Assembly: GCA_964542535.1 (NCBI GenBank)
Contig: CAZIUE010000001.1
Location: forward strand, 186,001 to 250,000
DNA: 64,000 nucleotides
Source: Pseudopelobacter sp964542535
Lineage (GTDB): Bacteria; Desulfobacterota; Desulfuromonadia; Geobacterales; Pseudopelobacteraceae
Reading direction: 5' to 3'
Shown: positions 1 to 7,452 of the stretch, piece by piece
Position numbering within the stretch: position 1 is the first letter of the stretch
Layout of the letters: each line of letters opens with the position of its first letter
The notes under the pieces: generated by a model
Told to the model about the DNA's origin: nothing
Database searches by the model: none
Seen by the model: only the letters and a program-made list of their open reading frames with translations
Position numbers and translations under genes: made by a program

Positions 1-1330
1 CGGCAACGTGCTGGTCCGCGGTGCGGTAGCGCAGCCGTACCTCTACGGTCAGGCTTCTGACCCCTTTCAGGAGGGGAATCCCGTAATGCACCTCGCGGTA
101 GCCGCGGGGGGGGATGGTCTCGTGGCGGGAGAAGGCGGTGATCACCCAGGGATCATGGGAGAAGTGAAAGTCGCTCCCCATGCCGTCGGAGTTGAAGATG
201 CGCGTCTCCGGCGGGAGGGAACCGTTCGGCCGGAGGGTGCCGCTGGTCATGACCACCCGGTTGTTCCGGTCCCTGGCAACGACCTCCAGCCACATCTGGC
301 GCACGTTGCTCAGGGAGGTGGGGAGGTTGTGGCCGGCGCGCAGGTTGCTGACCCTGATTTTCAGCTCCCGCAGCCGCCCTTGATCGTAGACCGGGGTCAG
401 CTCCAGGCCTGCGGCGCTCTGCAGCCGCTTGACCGCCATGGCGTACTGGGCCATCAGGCGCCGGGCCAGCTCCTTGTCATTGCTCCTGGTGGCTGCCTGG
501 GCCGAGAGCCAGGCCAGCAGGTAGTTGGTGCCGTTGAAATAGTGGCGGTACTCATTCCGCTCTGGCTTGCGGAAGGCGTCGGCGCTCTTCAGGAAGGTAT
601 CGCTCTCCACCATGTGGCAGTCCTGACACTGGATGTTGCGCTGGGCGTAGGGGCTCTGCTTCCACTCGTTGTAGGTGGCCTCGATAGGGAAGTGCTTCTG
701 GTGGTGAAAGACCTGATGGCAGCCGCCGCACAGGTCGGCTTGGTCGTGCAACGGGGAGTGGCGGCAGTCGTGGAATCCGCCGCCGCATTCAGCGTCAGGT
801 CTCTTGGGGCCCCGCTTCACCAGCCGTGGTTCCCCGCTGCCGTCATGCCCCGGGTTCAGGATCAACGAGCCGTTTCCCGCCTCCCGGGTGGGGGTCTGGG
901 TGTGGCTGGTGCCGCTCACCGAGTGGCAGACGTCGCAGGAGACCCCGGCACGGGCCAGGGGTGAGAGGCCGGCCAGCCCCGGTTTCTTCAGCTCGCCGGT
1001 CACCATGGCCGCCGCCGAGTGGCACCCCTCGCACTGGCGGGTGATGTCACTCCCCACCGCCTTCACTCCCTTGTTCAACTCCCCCTGGTAGATCGGGTCA
1101 CGCAGGGCCAGGCTGTGCACCGATCCGTTCCACTCCCGGTACTGCCGTTCGTGGCAGCCGCCGCAGGTCTCCGGCTCGGTGAAGGGGGCCGAGCTTTTCT
1201 CCCAGCGCATGAGCGAGGGATAGTAGGGGAACAGTTCCCGATCCACCTGGAACAGCTCCCGGTTTCCGGCCAGGGCCGCGACGACGGTTGCCAAGATGAA
1301 CAGCAGTCCGCACAGGATGATTCGTCCCAT
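1..1330 (-). CDS. Multiheme c-type cytochrome (C-terminus beyond left edge)
   Basis: Translated from the ATG at 1330, which has an AAGGAG ribosome site 7 bases upstream. The frame stays open to base 1, so the gene is cut by the window edge (443 codons visible). A short N-terminal hydrophobic stretch (about residues 3-21) looks like a Sec signal or anchor. Five CXXCH haem-binding motifs follow, at about residues 56-60, 100-104, 132-136, 201-205 and 235-239. The rest of the visible protein has none and looks like a beta-rich domain. The spacing resembles the cytochrome c554/c' family of periplasmic electron carriers and nitrogen- or sulfur-oxyanion reductases. Respiratory electron transfer in the periplasm is inferred; substrate or partner cannot be told. 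The upstream CDF gene is on the same strand 104 bases away, so it may or may not be cotranscribed. Confidence 0.85.
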   Translation of the reverse strand, partial: MGRIILCGLLFILATVVAALAGNRELFQVDRELFPYYPSLMRWEKSSAPFTEPETCGGCHERQYREWNGSVHSLALRDPIYQGELNKGVKAVGSDITRQCEGCHSAAAMVTGELKKPGLAGLSPLARAGVSCDVCHSVSGTSHTQTPTREAGNGSLILNPGHDGSGEPRLVKRGPKRPDAECGGGFHDCRHSPLHDQADLCGGCHQVFHHQKHFPIEATYNEWKQSPYAQRNIQCQDCHMVESDTFLKSADAFRKPERNEYRHYFNGTNYLLAWLSAQAATRSNDKELARRLMAQYAMAVKRLQSAAGLELTPVYDQGRLRELKIRVSNLRAGHNLPTSLSNVRQMWLEVVARDRNNRVVMTSGTLRPNGSLPPETRIFNSDGMGSDFHFSHDPWVITAFSRHETIPPRGYREVHYGIPLLKGVRSLTVEVRLRYRTADQHVA

Positions 1331-1434
1331 GGAAGACTCCTTTCGGGCCCGGAGACACTCCGGTGCCGTGGGGGATATATCCGTAGATTCCGGGGTCCTT
1401 TGGTGCATCAAGCGTTTATTCGACGTACGGACCG

Positions 1435-2379
1435 TCAGTGGTCATGGCCGTTGTGGTTATGTACGTGGCAGTCGTCGTGGCGTTCGCTGTGGCGCAGGTG
1501 CTTGATCAGCGGTCCTCCGTTGCAGGTGGAACACTCCAGCTGGATGGTGGTGTGGGTTATGTGGAAATCCTCCCGCAGCGCATGCTCGATGGCGTGCACC
1601 AGCCTGGCACGGTTTTCTTCTAACCGCTCCGTAAGCTCCACGTGAACCGACAGGGCGATGATGTGAGAGCAGACCGTCCAGATGTTCAGGTGGTGGATGT
1701 CTCTGACCCCCTCGATGGCGCGGATGCGGTCGGCAACCCGCTCCACCGACAGTCCCCGCGGTACCCCCTCCATCAGGATATGCAGCGCGTCCCGCAGAAC
1801 CCGGCCGGCGCCCCAGAGAATCAGCAGGCCGATGGCGATGGAGATGATCGGGTCGGCCGCATACCAGCCGGTGAGGTGCATCACGAGCGCGCCGGCGATG
1901 ACTCCCACCGATGCGGCCGCGTCCCCCAGCACGTGCAGGAATGCGCTGCGCACGTTCAGGTCGTCGTGGGCGTGGCCGTGCAGCCCCCGGGCCGCCAGCA
2001 GGTTGGCGAGCAGTCCCACCACGGCGACGACCAGCATGGGCAGGGTCTTGACCTCTTCCGGCGCGATCAGACGCCTGCCCCCCTCGTGGAGAATGACCAG
2101 GGCCATGAGCAGCACGGTCAGACCGTTGACCAGCGAGGCCAGCACCTCGGCCCGGTGCAGGCCGAAGGAGTGTCGTCCGTTGGGAGGGCGGGAGGCCAGC
2201 TGTATGGCGCCCAGGGAGAGCAGCAAGGCGAACAGGTCCAGAAACACGTGTCCCGCATCGGAAAGCAGTGCCAGGGAGTTGGACCAGATCCCGCCGATGA
2301 CCTCCGCCACCAGGGTGACCGCGGTCAGTACGATGGCGAACAGCAGGCGTTGCGATATGGTCCGATCCAGCTCCGACAT
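1435..2379 (-). CDS. Cation diffusion facilitator (CDF) metal efflux protein
   Basis: A 314-residue inner-membrane protein of the CzcD/ZitB type, which exports Zn(II), Co(II), Cd(II) or similar ions in exchange for protons. The start at 2379 was chosen because an AGGAGA site sits just upstream; an in-frame start 90 bases further upstream has no such support. The sequence shows about six hydrophobic helices. Helix II carries the HxxxD pair (SDAGHVFLD) and helix V a second one (HVLGDAAAS), the usual CDF metal site. A cytoplasmic ferredoxin-like domain follows, and the tail is rich in His, Asp and Asn (HDDCHVHNHNGHDH), a common metal-sensing or buffering feature. Metal specificity cannot be told from sequence. 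It is divergent from the lipid A modification locus. Confidence 0.93.
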   Translation of the reverse strand: MSELDRTISQRLLFAIVLTAVTLVAEVIGGIWSNSLALLSDAGHVFLDLFALLLSLGAIQLASRPPNGRHSFGLHRAEVLASLVNGLTVLLMALVILHEGGRRLIAPEEVKTLPMLVVAVVGLLANLLAARGLHGHAHDDLNVRSAFLHVLGDAAASVGVIAGALVMHLTGWYAADPIISIAIGLLILWGAGRVLRDALHILMEGVPRGLSVERVADRIRAIEGVRDIHHLNIWTVCSHIIALSVHVELTERLEENRARLVHAIEHALREDFHITHTTIQLECSTCNGGPLIKHLRHSERHDDCHVHNHNGHDH

Positions 2380-2511
2380 GACTTCTCCTCTGATGTGTGA
2401 CGGCCTCGCCGACTCCGATGGCGTAGCCCGTGGTCCCGCAATCATAATGCCGTCCATCCCGGAAGGCAAACCCTAAACCGACATTCCCTCAGCTCACCTT
2501 TTTTCTACACC

Positions 2512-2528
2512 CTAAGCTTCAGCTAAGT
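2512..2528 (+). promoter_or_regulatory. PmrA-box-like direct repeat upstream of the eptA-like gene
   Basis: Two hexamers, CTAAGC (2512-2517) and CTAAGT (2523-2528), are separated by exactly 5 bases, giving the 11-base period of OmpR-family half-sites. This is the architecture of the enterobacterial PmrA box (YTTAAK-N5-YTTAAK), though the bases are only similar. It lies 118 bases before the phosphoethanolamine transferase, whose locus also encodes a PmrA/PmrB-type pair. Function is inferred. The remaining divergent gap shows nothing else I recognise. Confidence 0.4.
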
Positions 2529-2645
2529 AACCCGCGCTACCTTCATCCTACCTGCCGTTGGCCCTGGCGCCGGTATACGCCGCCCCGGGAGCGGCGGTGG
2601 TTATCCGACCCCGGCGATCCCCTGCGTGCAGGAAAGGTGAACATA

Positions 2646-4280
2646 ATGCGCAACCTCCATGAACGATACCTGCCCCGTCCGTATATCGATGTAACCCTGC
2701 TCAACCTGCTGGTCGCCGCGTTTCTGGTGCTCTGCGCCAACAGCCCCTTCTGGCGGGCGCTGGCCCTGAAAACCAACGGCATGGCCAGCGATCACCCCCT
2801 GTTTCCCCTGGTGATCGGGGTGGGGCTGTTCCTGCTGTTCAATGCCCTGATTTCGCTTCTCTCCATTCGGGCCGCCTACAAACCGCTGCTGGTGGGGATC
2901 ATTCTCACGGCGGCGGTGGTCAGCTATTTCATGGACAGTTACGGTGTCGTCATCGACAGGAAGATGATCGTCAATGCCCTGGAAACCAACCCCCGCGAGG
3001 CGGGGGAGCTGTTGACCGTCCCTCTTCTGGTGCATGTTTCCCTGCTGGGGCTGCTCCCCTCGGTGGTACTGCTGCTGGTTCGGGTCAAATTCATGCCCTG
3101 GAGGAGGGAACTACTGGTCAGGGGCGGGGTCATCCTGGCCAGTGTCATCGTGCTGGCGGCTCTTTTGGTGGCCAACTTCAAGGAGCTGGTCCTGTTCGAT
3201 CGCAGCAACCGGGAGCTACGTATGTACATCAACCCCACCTATCCGATCTACAGCCTGATCAAGGTGGTCAGGAAGAACTTTCAGCCGGACCGGAACAGCT
3301 CCCCGGCGGTAATCGCAGCCGATGCCGTGCGGAAACCGTCTCCGACGAAAAACGTCGTCGTGCTGGTGGTGGGTGAGACCGCGCGAGCCCAGGAGTTTTC
3401 CCTGAACGGGTACCGGCGCGATACCAACCCGCTGCTCCGCACCAGGGGGGTCTTCAATTTCAACGATGTCTCCTCCTGCGGAACCGACACCGCGGAATCG
3501 CTTCCCTGCATCTTCTCCCACCTGGGCCGGTCTCAGTTCAGCCGGGGAAAGGCGGCCGGATACGAGAACCTCCTGGATCTGCTCAAGCGCACCGGGGTGA
3601 CAGTTGTATGGCGGGATAACAATTCCGGCAGCAAAGGGGTCGCCGACCGGGTCTCCTTTGAGGACCTGCCCCGGTCCGGGGAGAGTCGCTTCTGCTCTGC
3701 CGGGGAGTGCCGAGACGAGATCCTGCTCGAAGGGCTGGAGAGGGTAATGGATCGGGGAAAGAGTGACATGCTGATCGTGCTCCATCAGATGGGAAGCCAC
3801 GGTCCCGCCTACTACCGGCGCAGCCCCCAGCGCTTCAAGGCATTTTTCCCCGAGTGCACCCGGGACGATGTGCAGTCCTGCGACAGCCAGAGCATCACCA
3901 ATGCCTACGACAACAGCATCCGCTATACGGATTATCTGCTGGCCAGCCTGATCGATCTGCTCAAATCCCGCCCCTATGCCACGGCCATGCTGTACGTCTC
4001 CGACCACGGGGAGTCGCTGGGAGAGAACGGTATCTACCTGCACGGCCTTCCCTATGTCATCGCCCCCGTGGAGCAGACACATGTCCCGCTCCTGTTCTGG
4101 GCATCCCCTTCCTTTCTGCGGGAACAGGGGATTGACGCCGCCCGGCTGGAACGCCAGGAGCGTGCCGCCTATTCCCAGGACAACATCTTCCACAGCCTGC
4201 TGGGGCTCTTCCATGTCAGGAGCGCCGTCTACCGGCCGGAGCTGGACCTGTTCCGGCCGGCTCACCATCCCCTCTCCTAG
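2646..4280 (+). CDS. eptA: Lipid A phosphoethanolamine transferase (EptA/PmrC family)
   Basis: A 544-residue inner-membrane enzyme with about five N-terminal transmembrane helices (residues 1-200), then a periplasmic alkaline-phosphatase/sulfatase-fold domain. It moves phosphoethanolamine from phosphatidylethanolamine to lipid A phosphates, lowering negative charge and polymyxin binding. Family signatures are intact: the nucleophile threonine in GETAR (T245), the cysteine-containing CGTDTAESLPC segment, and the metal ligands in SDHGESLGENG. Start choice: ATG at 2646 lies 8 bases after AGGAAAGG, whereas the GTG at 2637 overlaps that site. Next downstream, 60 bases away, is an ICMT-like methyltransferase, then a PmrAB-type pair, which fits regulated envelope modification. 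Another phosphoglycan acceptor cannot be excluded, so the symbol is by family. Confidence 0.9.
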   Translation: MRNLHERYLPRPYIDVTLLNLLVAAFLVLCANSPFWRALALKTNGMASDHPLFPLVIGVGLFLLFNALISLLSIRAAYKPLLVGIILTAAVVSYFMDSYGVVIDRKMIVNALETNPREAGELLTVPLLVHVSLLGLLPSVVLLLVRVKFMPWRRELLVRGGVILASVIVLAALLVANFKELVLFDRSNRELRMYINPTYPIYSLIKVVRKNFQPDRNSSPAVIAADAVRKPSPTKNVVVLVVGETARAQEFSLNGYRRDTNPLLRTRGVFNFNDVSSCGTDTAESLPCIFSHLGRSQFSRGKAAGYENLLDLLKRTGVTVVWRDNNSGSKGVADRVSFEDLPRSGESRFCSAGECRDEILLEGLERVMDRGKSDMLIVLHQMGSHGPAYYRRSPQRFKAFFPECTRDDVQSCDSQSITNAYDNSIRYTDYLLASLIDLLKSRPYATAMLYVSDHGESLGENGIYLHGLPYVIAPVEQTHVPLLFWASPSFLREQGIDAARLERQERAAYSQDNIFHSLLGLFHVRSAVYRPELDLFRPAHHPLS

Positions 4281-4340
4281 AAAGAGGGCGTTTTGAGAAC
4301 ATTTTTCGTGGAATTGTGAAGAACATCGAGGAGATTGATC

Positions 4341-5081
4341 ATGGCATTGAGAGAGGATTTTGAGCGTACCGGCAACTGGCTGTTCAGGTGGAGAAGCTAT
4401 CTGCCGCTTCCGGTCATCGCACTCTTCCTGCTGGCACTGAACAGCTACGAATACCCTGGCCAGAGCCGGCAGCTGGACCATGTGTGGGAAGTGGTCTGTC
4501 TTCTGGTAAGCCTTCTGGGACTCGTTATCCGTATGGTGACCGTTGGACATGCGCCCCGGGGTACGTCCGGAAGAAACACGACCAGACAGGTGGCGGAGAG
4601 TCTCACCACAACGGGGATGTACTCCATGGTGCGAAATCCCCTCTATCTCGGCAACTTCTTCATGTGGCTGGGGGTGGCGCTCTTTACCCATGTCTGGTGG
4701 ATGGTCAGCATATTTGTACTGCTGTTCTGGCTCTACTACGAAAGGATCATCTTTGCCGAAGAGGCCTATCTGCGGGAGAAGTACGGAGTCAGGTATCTGG
4801 AGTGGGCGGATGCTACGCCGGTCATTATCCCCAGCTTCAGGCGGTACCGGAGAGCCGAGTTGCCCATGTCGTTCAAAAACGCCCTGAGACGCGAGTACAA
4901 CGGTTTTTTCGCGCTGATCCTCACCCTGTTCCTCTTTGAAACCTGCGGAGACCTGTTCGCCGAGGGGAGGGTGGAACCGGATACGGGATGGGTTCTGCTC
5001 CTGGCGGCAGCTTTCATCGTCTGGCTGACCCTGCGGACGCTCAAGAAACATACGACAGTTCTCAATGTTGAAGGAAGGTAG
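4341..5081 (+). CDS. Integral-membrane methyltransferase, ICMT/PEMT family
   Basis: About 246 residues, mostly hydrophobic, with four or more membrane segments. The conserved core (RNPLYLGN followed by a helix, then YERIIFAEEAYLREKYG and Y-x-E-W) is the SAM-binding signature of isoprenylcysteine carboxyl methyltransferase and phospholipid methyltransferase families. The start at 4341 has GAGGAGA 6 bases upstream; the TTG at 4335 is less likely. Bacteria lack prenylated CaaX proteins, so the substrate is probably a lipid. A relevant precedent is Leptospira LmtA, an ICMT homologue that methylates a lipid A phosphate. The position directly after an EptA-type transferase makes a lipid A or phospholipid head-group substrate plausible, but this is inference. 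Confidence 0.75.
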   Translation: MALREDFERTGNWLFRWRSYLPLPVIALFLLALNSYEYPGQSRQLDHVWEVVCLLVSLLGLVIRMVTVGHAPRGTSGRNTTRQVAESLTTTGMYSMVRNPLYLGNFFMWLGVALFTHVWWMVSIFVLLFWLYYERIIFAEEAYLREKYGVRYLEWADATPVIIPSFRRYRRAELPMSFKNALRREYNGFFALILTLFLFETCGDLFAEGRVEPDTGWVLLLAAAFIVWLTLRTLKKHTTVLNVEGR

Positions 5082-5214
5082 CCCAAAGATCCTGTTCGCG
5101 CCTTGCGGCTCACCAAGCCTGTCTCCTGTTTGCCATCTGCGCTTCCCCTGTGATACGCTTTGCATTCCCCAGCGACCAGCTGTTCCTGGGGGACGCGACG
5201 GGGGGGATGCGAGT

Positions 5215-5877
5215 ATGCGGGTACTGCTGGTTGAGGACGACCGGATGATCGCCGAGGCGCTGCAGCAGGCGCTGAAGGACGCCTCCTATGCGGTTGACCG
5301 GGTGGGAGATGGTGTCAGCGCCAGCGAGGCGCTGGAGTCCGGGGAGTACGACCTGGTCATCCTGGACCTGGGACTGCCGGGACGGGATGGCCTGGAGGTG
5401 CTCAAGGGGATGCGGCAGCGCTCCGACCAGACCTCGGTCCTGATCGTGACGGCGCGGGATGCCTTCGAGGATCGCATCCAGGGGCTGGACCTGGGAGCCG
5501 ACGACTACCTGGTCAAGCCGTTCGACGTGGGCGAACTGCTGGCCCGTATGAGGGCCCTGATCCGCCGCAGGGGAGGGGTGGCTGCGCCGCTGCTCACCAA
5601 CGGAGTTTTGACCCTCGACCCGGCTACCCGCGAGGCGCGCTGCGGGGAACGGCACTGCCGCCTGAGCGCCAGGGAGTTCTCGCTCCTGCAGGCGCTGCTG
5701 GTCCGTCCCGGCGCGATCCTCTCCCGTCAGGAACTGGAGACCAGGATCTACGGCTGGAACGAAGAGGTGGAGAGCAACGCAGTGGAGTTTCTGATCCATG
5801 GTGTGCGCAGGAAACTGGGGGCGCAGGCTGTCAGGAACGTGCGGGGGCTGGGATGGATGGTGGATCGAAACCCATGA
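5215..5877 (+). CDS. OmpR-family response regulator (PmrA/QseB-like)
   Basis: A 220-residue protein with a receiver domain (residues 1-115) and a winged-helix DNA-binding domain (about 125-218). The receiver has the acidic pair EDD near residue 8, the phospho-acceptor D51 in ILDLGLPG, the switch threonine (VTARD) and the lysine in LVKPFD, so it should be phosphorylated normally. I chose ATG 5215 because translation from it begins MRVLLVEDD, the canonical receiver start; upstream in-frame codons would add residues with no homology. It overlaps the sensor kinase by ATGA. It probably controls the upstream eptA-like gene through the direct repeat at 2512-2528, by analogy with PmrA. Confidence 0.93.
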   Translation: MRVLLVEDDRMIAEALQQALKDASYAVDRVGDGVSASEALESGEYDLVILDLGLPGRDGLEVLKGMRQRSDQTSVLIVTARDAFEDRIQGLDLGADDYLVKPFDVGELLARMRALIRRRGGVAAPLLTNGVLTLDPATREARCGERHCRLSAREFSLLQALLVRPGAILSRQELETRIYGWNEEVESNAVEFLIHGVRRKLGAQAVRNVRGLGWMVDRNP

Positions 5878-7205
5878 ATGCGAGCCTGCGCGGGAGGCTC
5901 TCCTGCTGGATAGCCCTGGTCACGGTCGTTACCGGTATCCTGGCCGGAGCATGCGCGTTTCTGCTCTCCTTCCGGGAAGCCAGGGAGCTGCAGGATCATC
6001 AGCTGCTGGAGACGGCCCTGCTGATCGACCGCTTCGGCAATTCTGTCACCCAGTGGGGGAGTATCGGGAAGAACCGTCACCATGACGCCCATGTGGTGGT
6101 CACCACCCTGGGAACGGTCGACCGGTCTCGCGGACAGGGGGGAGCTGCTCCGCTGCTGCACCTTCCGCCGAAGCTGCCCGAGGGATTCCTGACCGTTGAG
6201 CTGGACGGAGTCGGCTGGCGGGTGTACGTCAGGACGCTCTCCAGCGGTACGCGTATCGCCGTGGGGCAGCGGACCGCCATTCGCGACGAGCAGGCCCAGG
6301 ACAGCAGCGAATATACCCTGATACCGATCCTGCTGCTGGTTCCCACGCTGCTACTGTTGACCACCTGGATCATCCGACGGACCCTGGCACCGGTAACGGA
6401 GCTTGCGCTGCAGCTGGACCAGCGCGATGAAGGCAACCTGGCTCCCCTGCCGGTTTCCGGAGTGCCCGTGGAGATCCAGCCGTTCGTCACCTCCCTCAAC
6501 AGCCTTATGCTCCGGCTGAGCCGGAGCCTGGAGCAGCAGCGGCGTTTCATCGCCGATGCCGCCCACGAACTGCGCTCCCCCCTGACCGCCCTGACGCTCC
6601 AGGCCGCCAATCTCCGCCAGACCGCCCTCTCACCCGAGGGTGAGAGGCGCGCCGACCAGCTTGAAGACGGACTGGAGCGCACCAGAACGCTCCTCGAACA
6701 GTTGCTGACCCTGGCGCGTTTCCAGGCTTCCCGGGAAAGCATGGTTGAACTGGAGGTGGGGCCGGTCGTCCGCCGGGTCATCGAGGATCTCATGCCCATG
6801 GCCGCCGCCAAGGGGGTCGATCTTGGCTGCGATCGGCTGGAGGAGCTGCGGATCAGCGCCAGCGAGTCAGGGTTCTCCGTTCTGGTGCGCAATGTCCTGG
6901 ACAACGCCCTGCGCCATACCCCCCCCGGTGGTGTGGTGGACGTGAGTCTCTTCCGTGAAGGAGCGTTGGTGGTCTTTCAGGTGGAGGACAGTGGACCCGG
7001 CATTCCCTCAGGCGAGGAGGAGCGGCTCTTCGAGCCGTTTTACCGCGTCACGGGGGGGGAGGGGAGCGGCAGCGGTCTGGGGCTGGCCATTGTCCGCGGC
7101 ATTGCCGAGCAACTGGGCGGGATGGCGACGCTGGTAAACAGAGAGGACGGTGGCGGCGCCCTGTTCCGCTACACGCAGCAGCTGTTTCCCGGCAAGGGGA
7201 ACTGA
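5874..7205 (+). CDS. Sensor histidine kinase (PmrB/QseC-like)
   Basis: A 443-residue membrane kinase partner of the preceding regulator, with which it overlaps by four bases (ATGA). It has two transmembrane helices (about residues 12-34 and 150-172), a periplasmic sensor loop of about 115 residues, and a short HAMP-like linker (RRTLAPVTELALQLDQRD). The HisKA domain carries the phospho-acceptor H231 in AAHELRSPLTAL, and the ATPase domain has N, G1 and G2 boxes (NVLDNALRH, DSGPGIP, GSGSGLGLAI). The periplasmic loop shows no ExxE iron-binding motif of the kind known in Salmonella PmrB, so the signal is unknown. It ends the envelope-modification locus. Confidence 0.93.
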   Translation: MNASLRGRLSCWIALVTVVTGILAGACAFLLSFREARELQDHQLLETALLIDRFGNSVTQWGSIGKNRHHDAHVVVTTLGTVDRSRGQGGAAPLLHLPPKLPEGFLTVELDGVGWRVYVRTLSSGTRIAVGQRTAIRDEQAQDSSEYTLIPILLLVPTLLLLTTWIIRRTLAPVTELALQLDQRDEGNLAPLPVSGVPVEIQPFVTSLNSLMLRLSRSLEQQRRFIADAAHELRSPLTALTLQAANLRQTALSPEGERRADQLEDGLERTRTLLEQLLTLARFQASRESMVELEVGPVVRRVIEDLMPMAAAKGVDLGCDRLEELRISASESGFSVLVRNVLDNALRHTPPGGVVDVSLFREGALVVFQVEDSGPGIPSGEEERLFEPFYRVTGGEGSGSGLGLAIVRGIAEQLGGMATLVNREDGGGALFRYTQQLFPGKGN

Positions 7206-7388
7206 ACCGTTACGAATCTCCCTTTTCCTCCTTCTTTCCTTGTCGTGCCATTCCCCACTCCTTCTCCCGTAACATTCTCAGATTGCAATGGTTCCTCGCC
7301 TTCTCCTCCCTTCTCTCTTTCGGAAAATTCCCTCTGCGCCATGGTTCCGCTGGTAGCGTAACCCATAGATCCATCGCAGTTTTCCTGC

Positions 7389-7416
7389 TTTACAAAGAAC
7401 TGTTTTACGCTATATG
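7389..7416 (+). promoter_or_regulatory. Putative sigma-70-type promoter of the chemoreceptor gene
   Basis: TTTACA (7389-7394) and TATATG (7411-7416) are separated by 16 bases and lie about 37 bases before the chemoreceptor start. The match to TTGACA/TATAAT is good but not perfect. No other strong element was seen in the gap. Confidence 0.45.
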
Positions 7417-7452
7417 GGTCTGGTCGGACGTACACCATGCGGGGGGGATACC

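Noticed and set aside
8..964. 318-codon plus-strand open frame over the cytochrome gene
   Set aside because: It is antisense to a frame with five CXXCH motifs, a signal-like start and a ribosome site; the plus frame has no domain.
3216..5165. 649-codon minus-strand frame across eptA and the methyltransferase
   Set aside because: GC-rich antisense artefact. The plus-strand proteins have intact catalytic motifs and ribosome sites; the minus product is low complexity.
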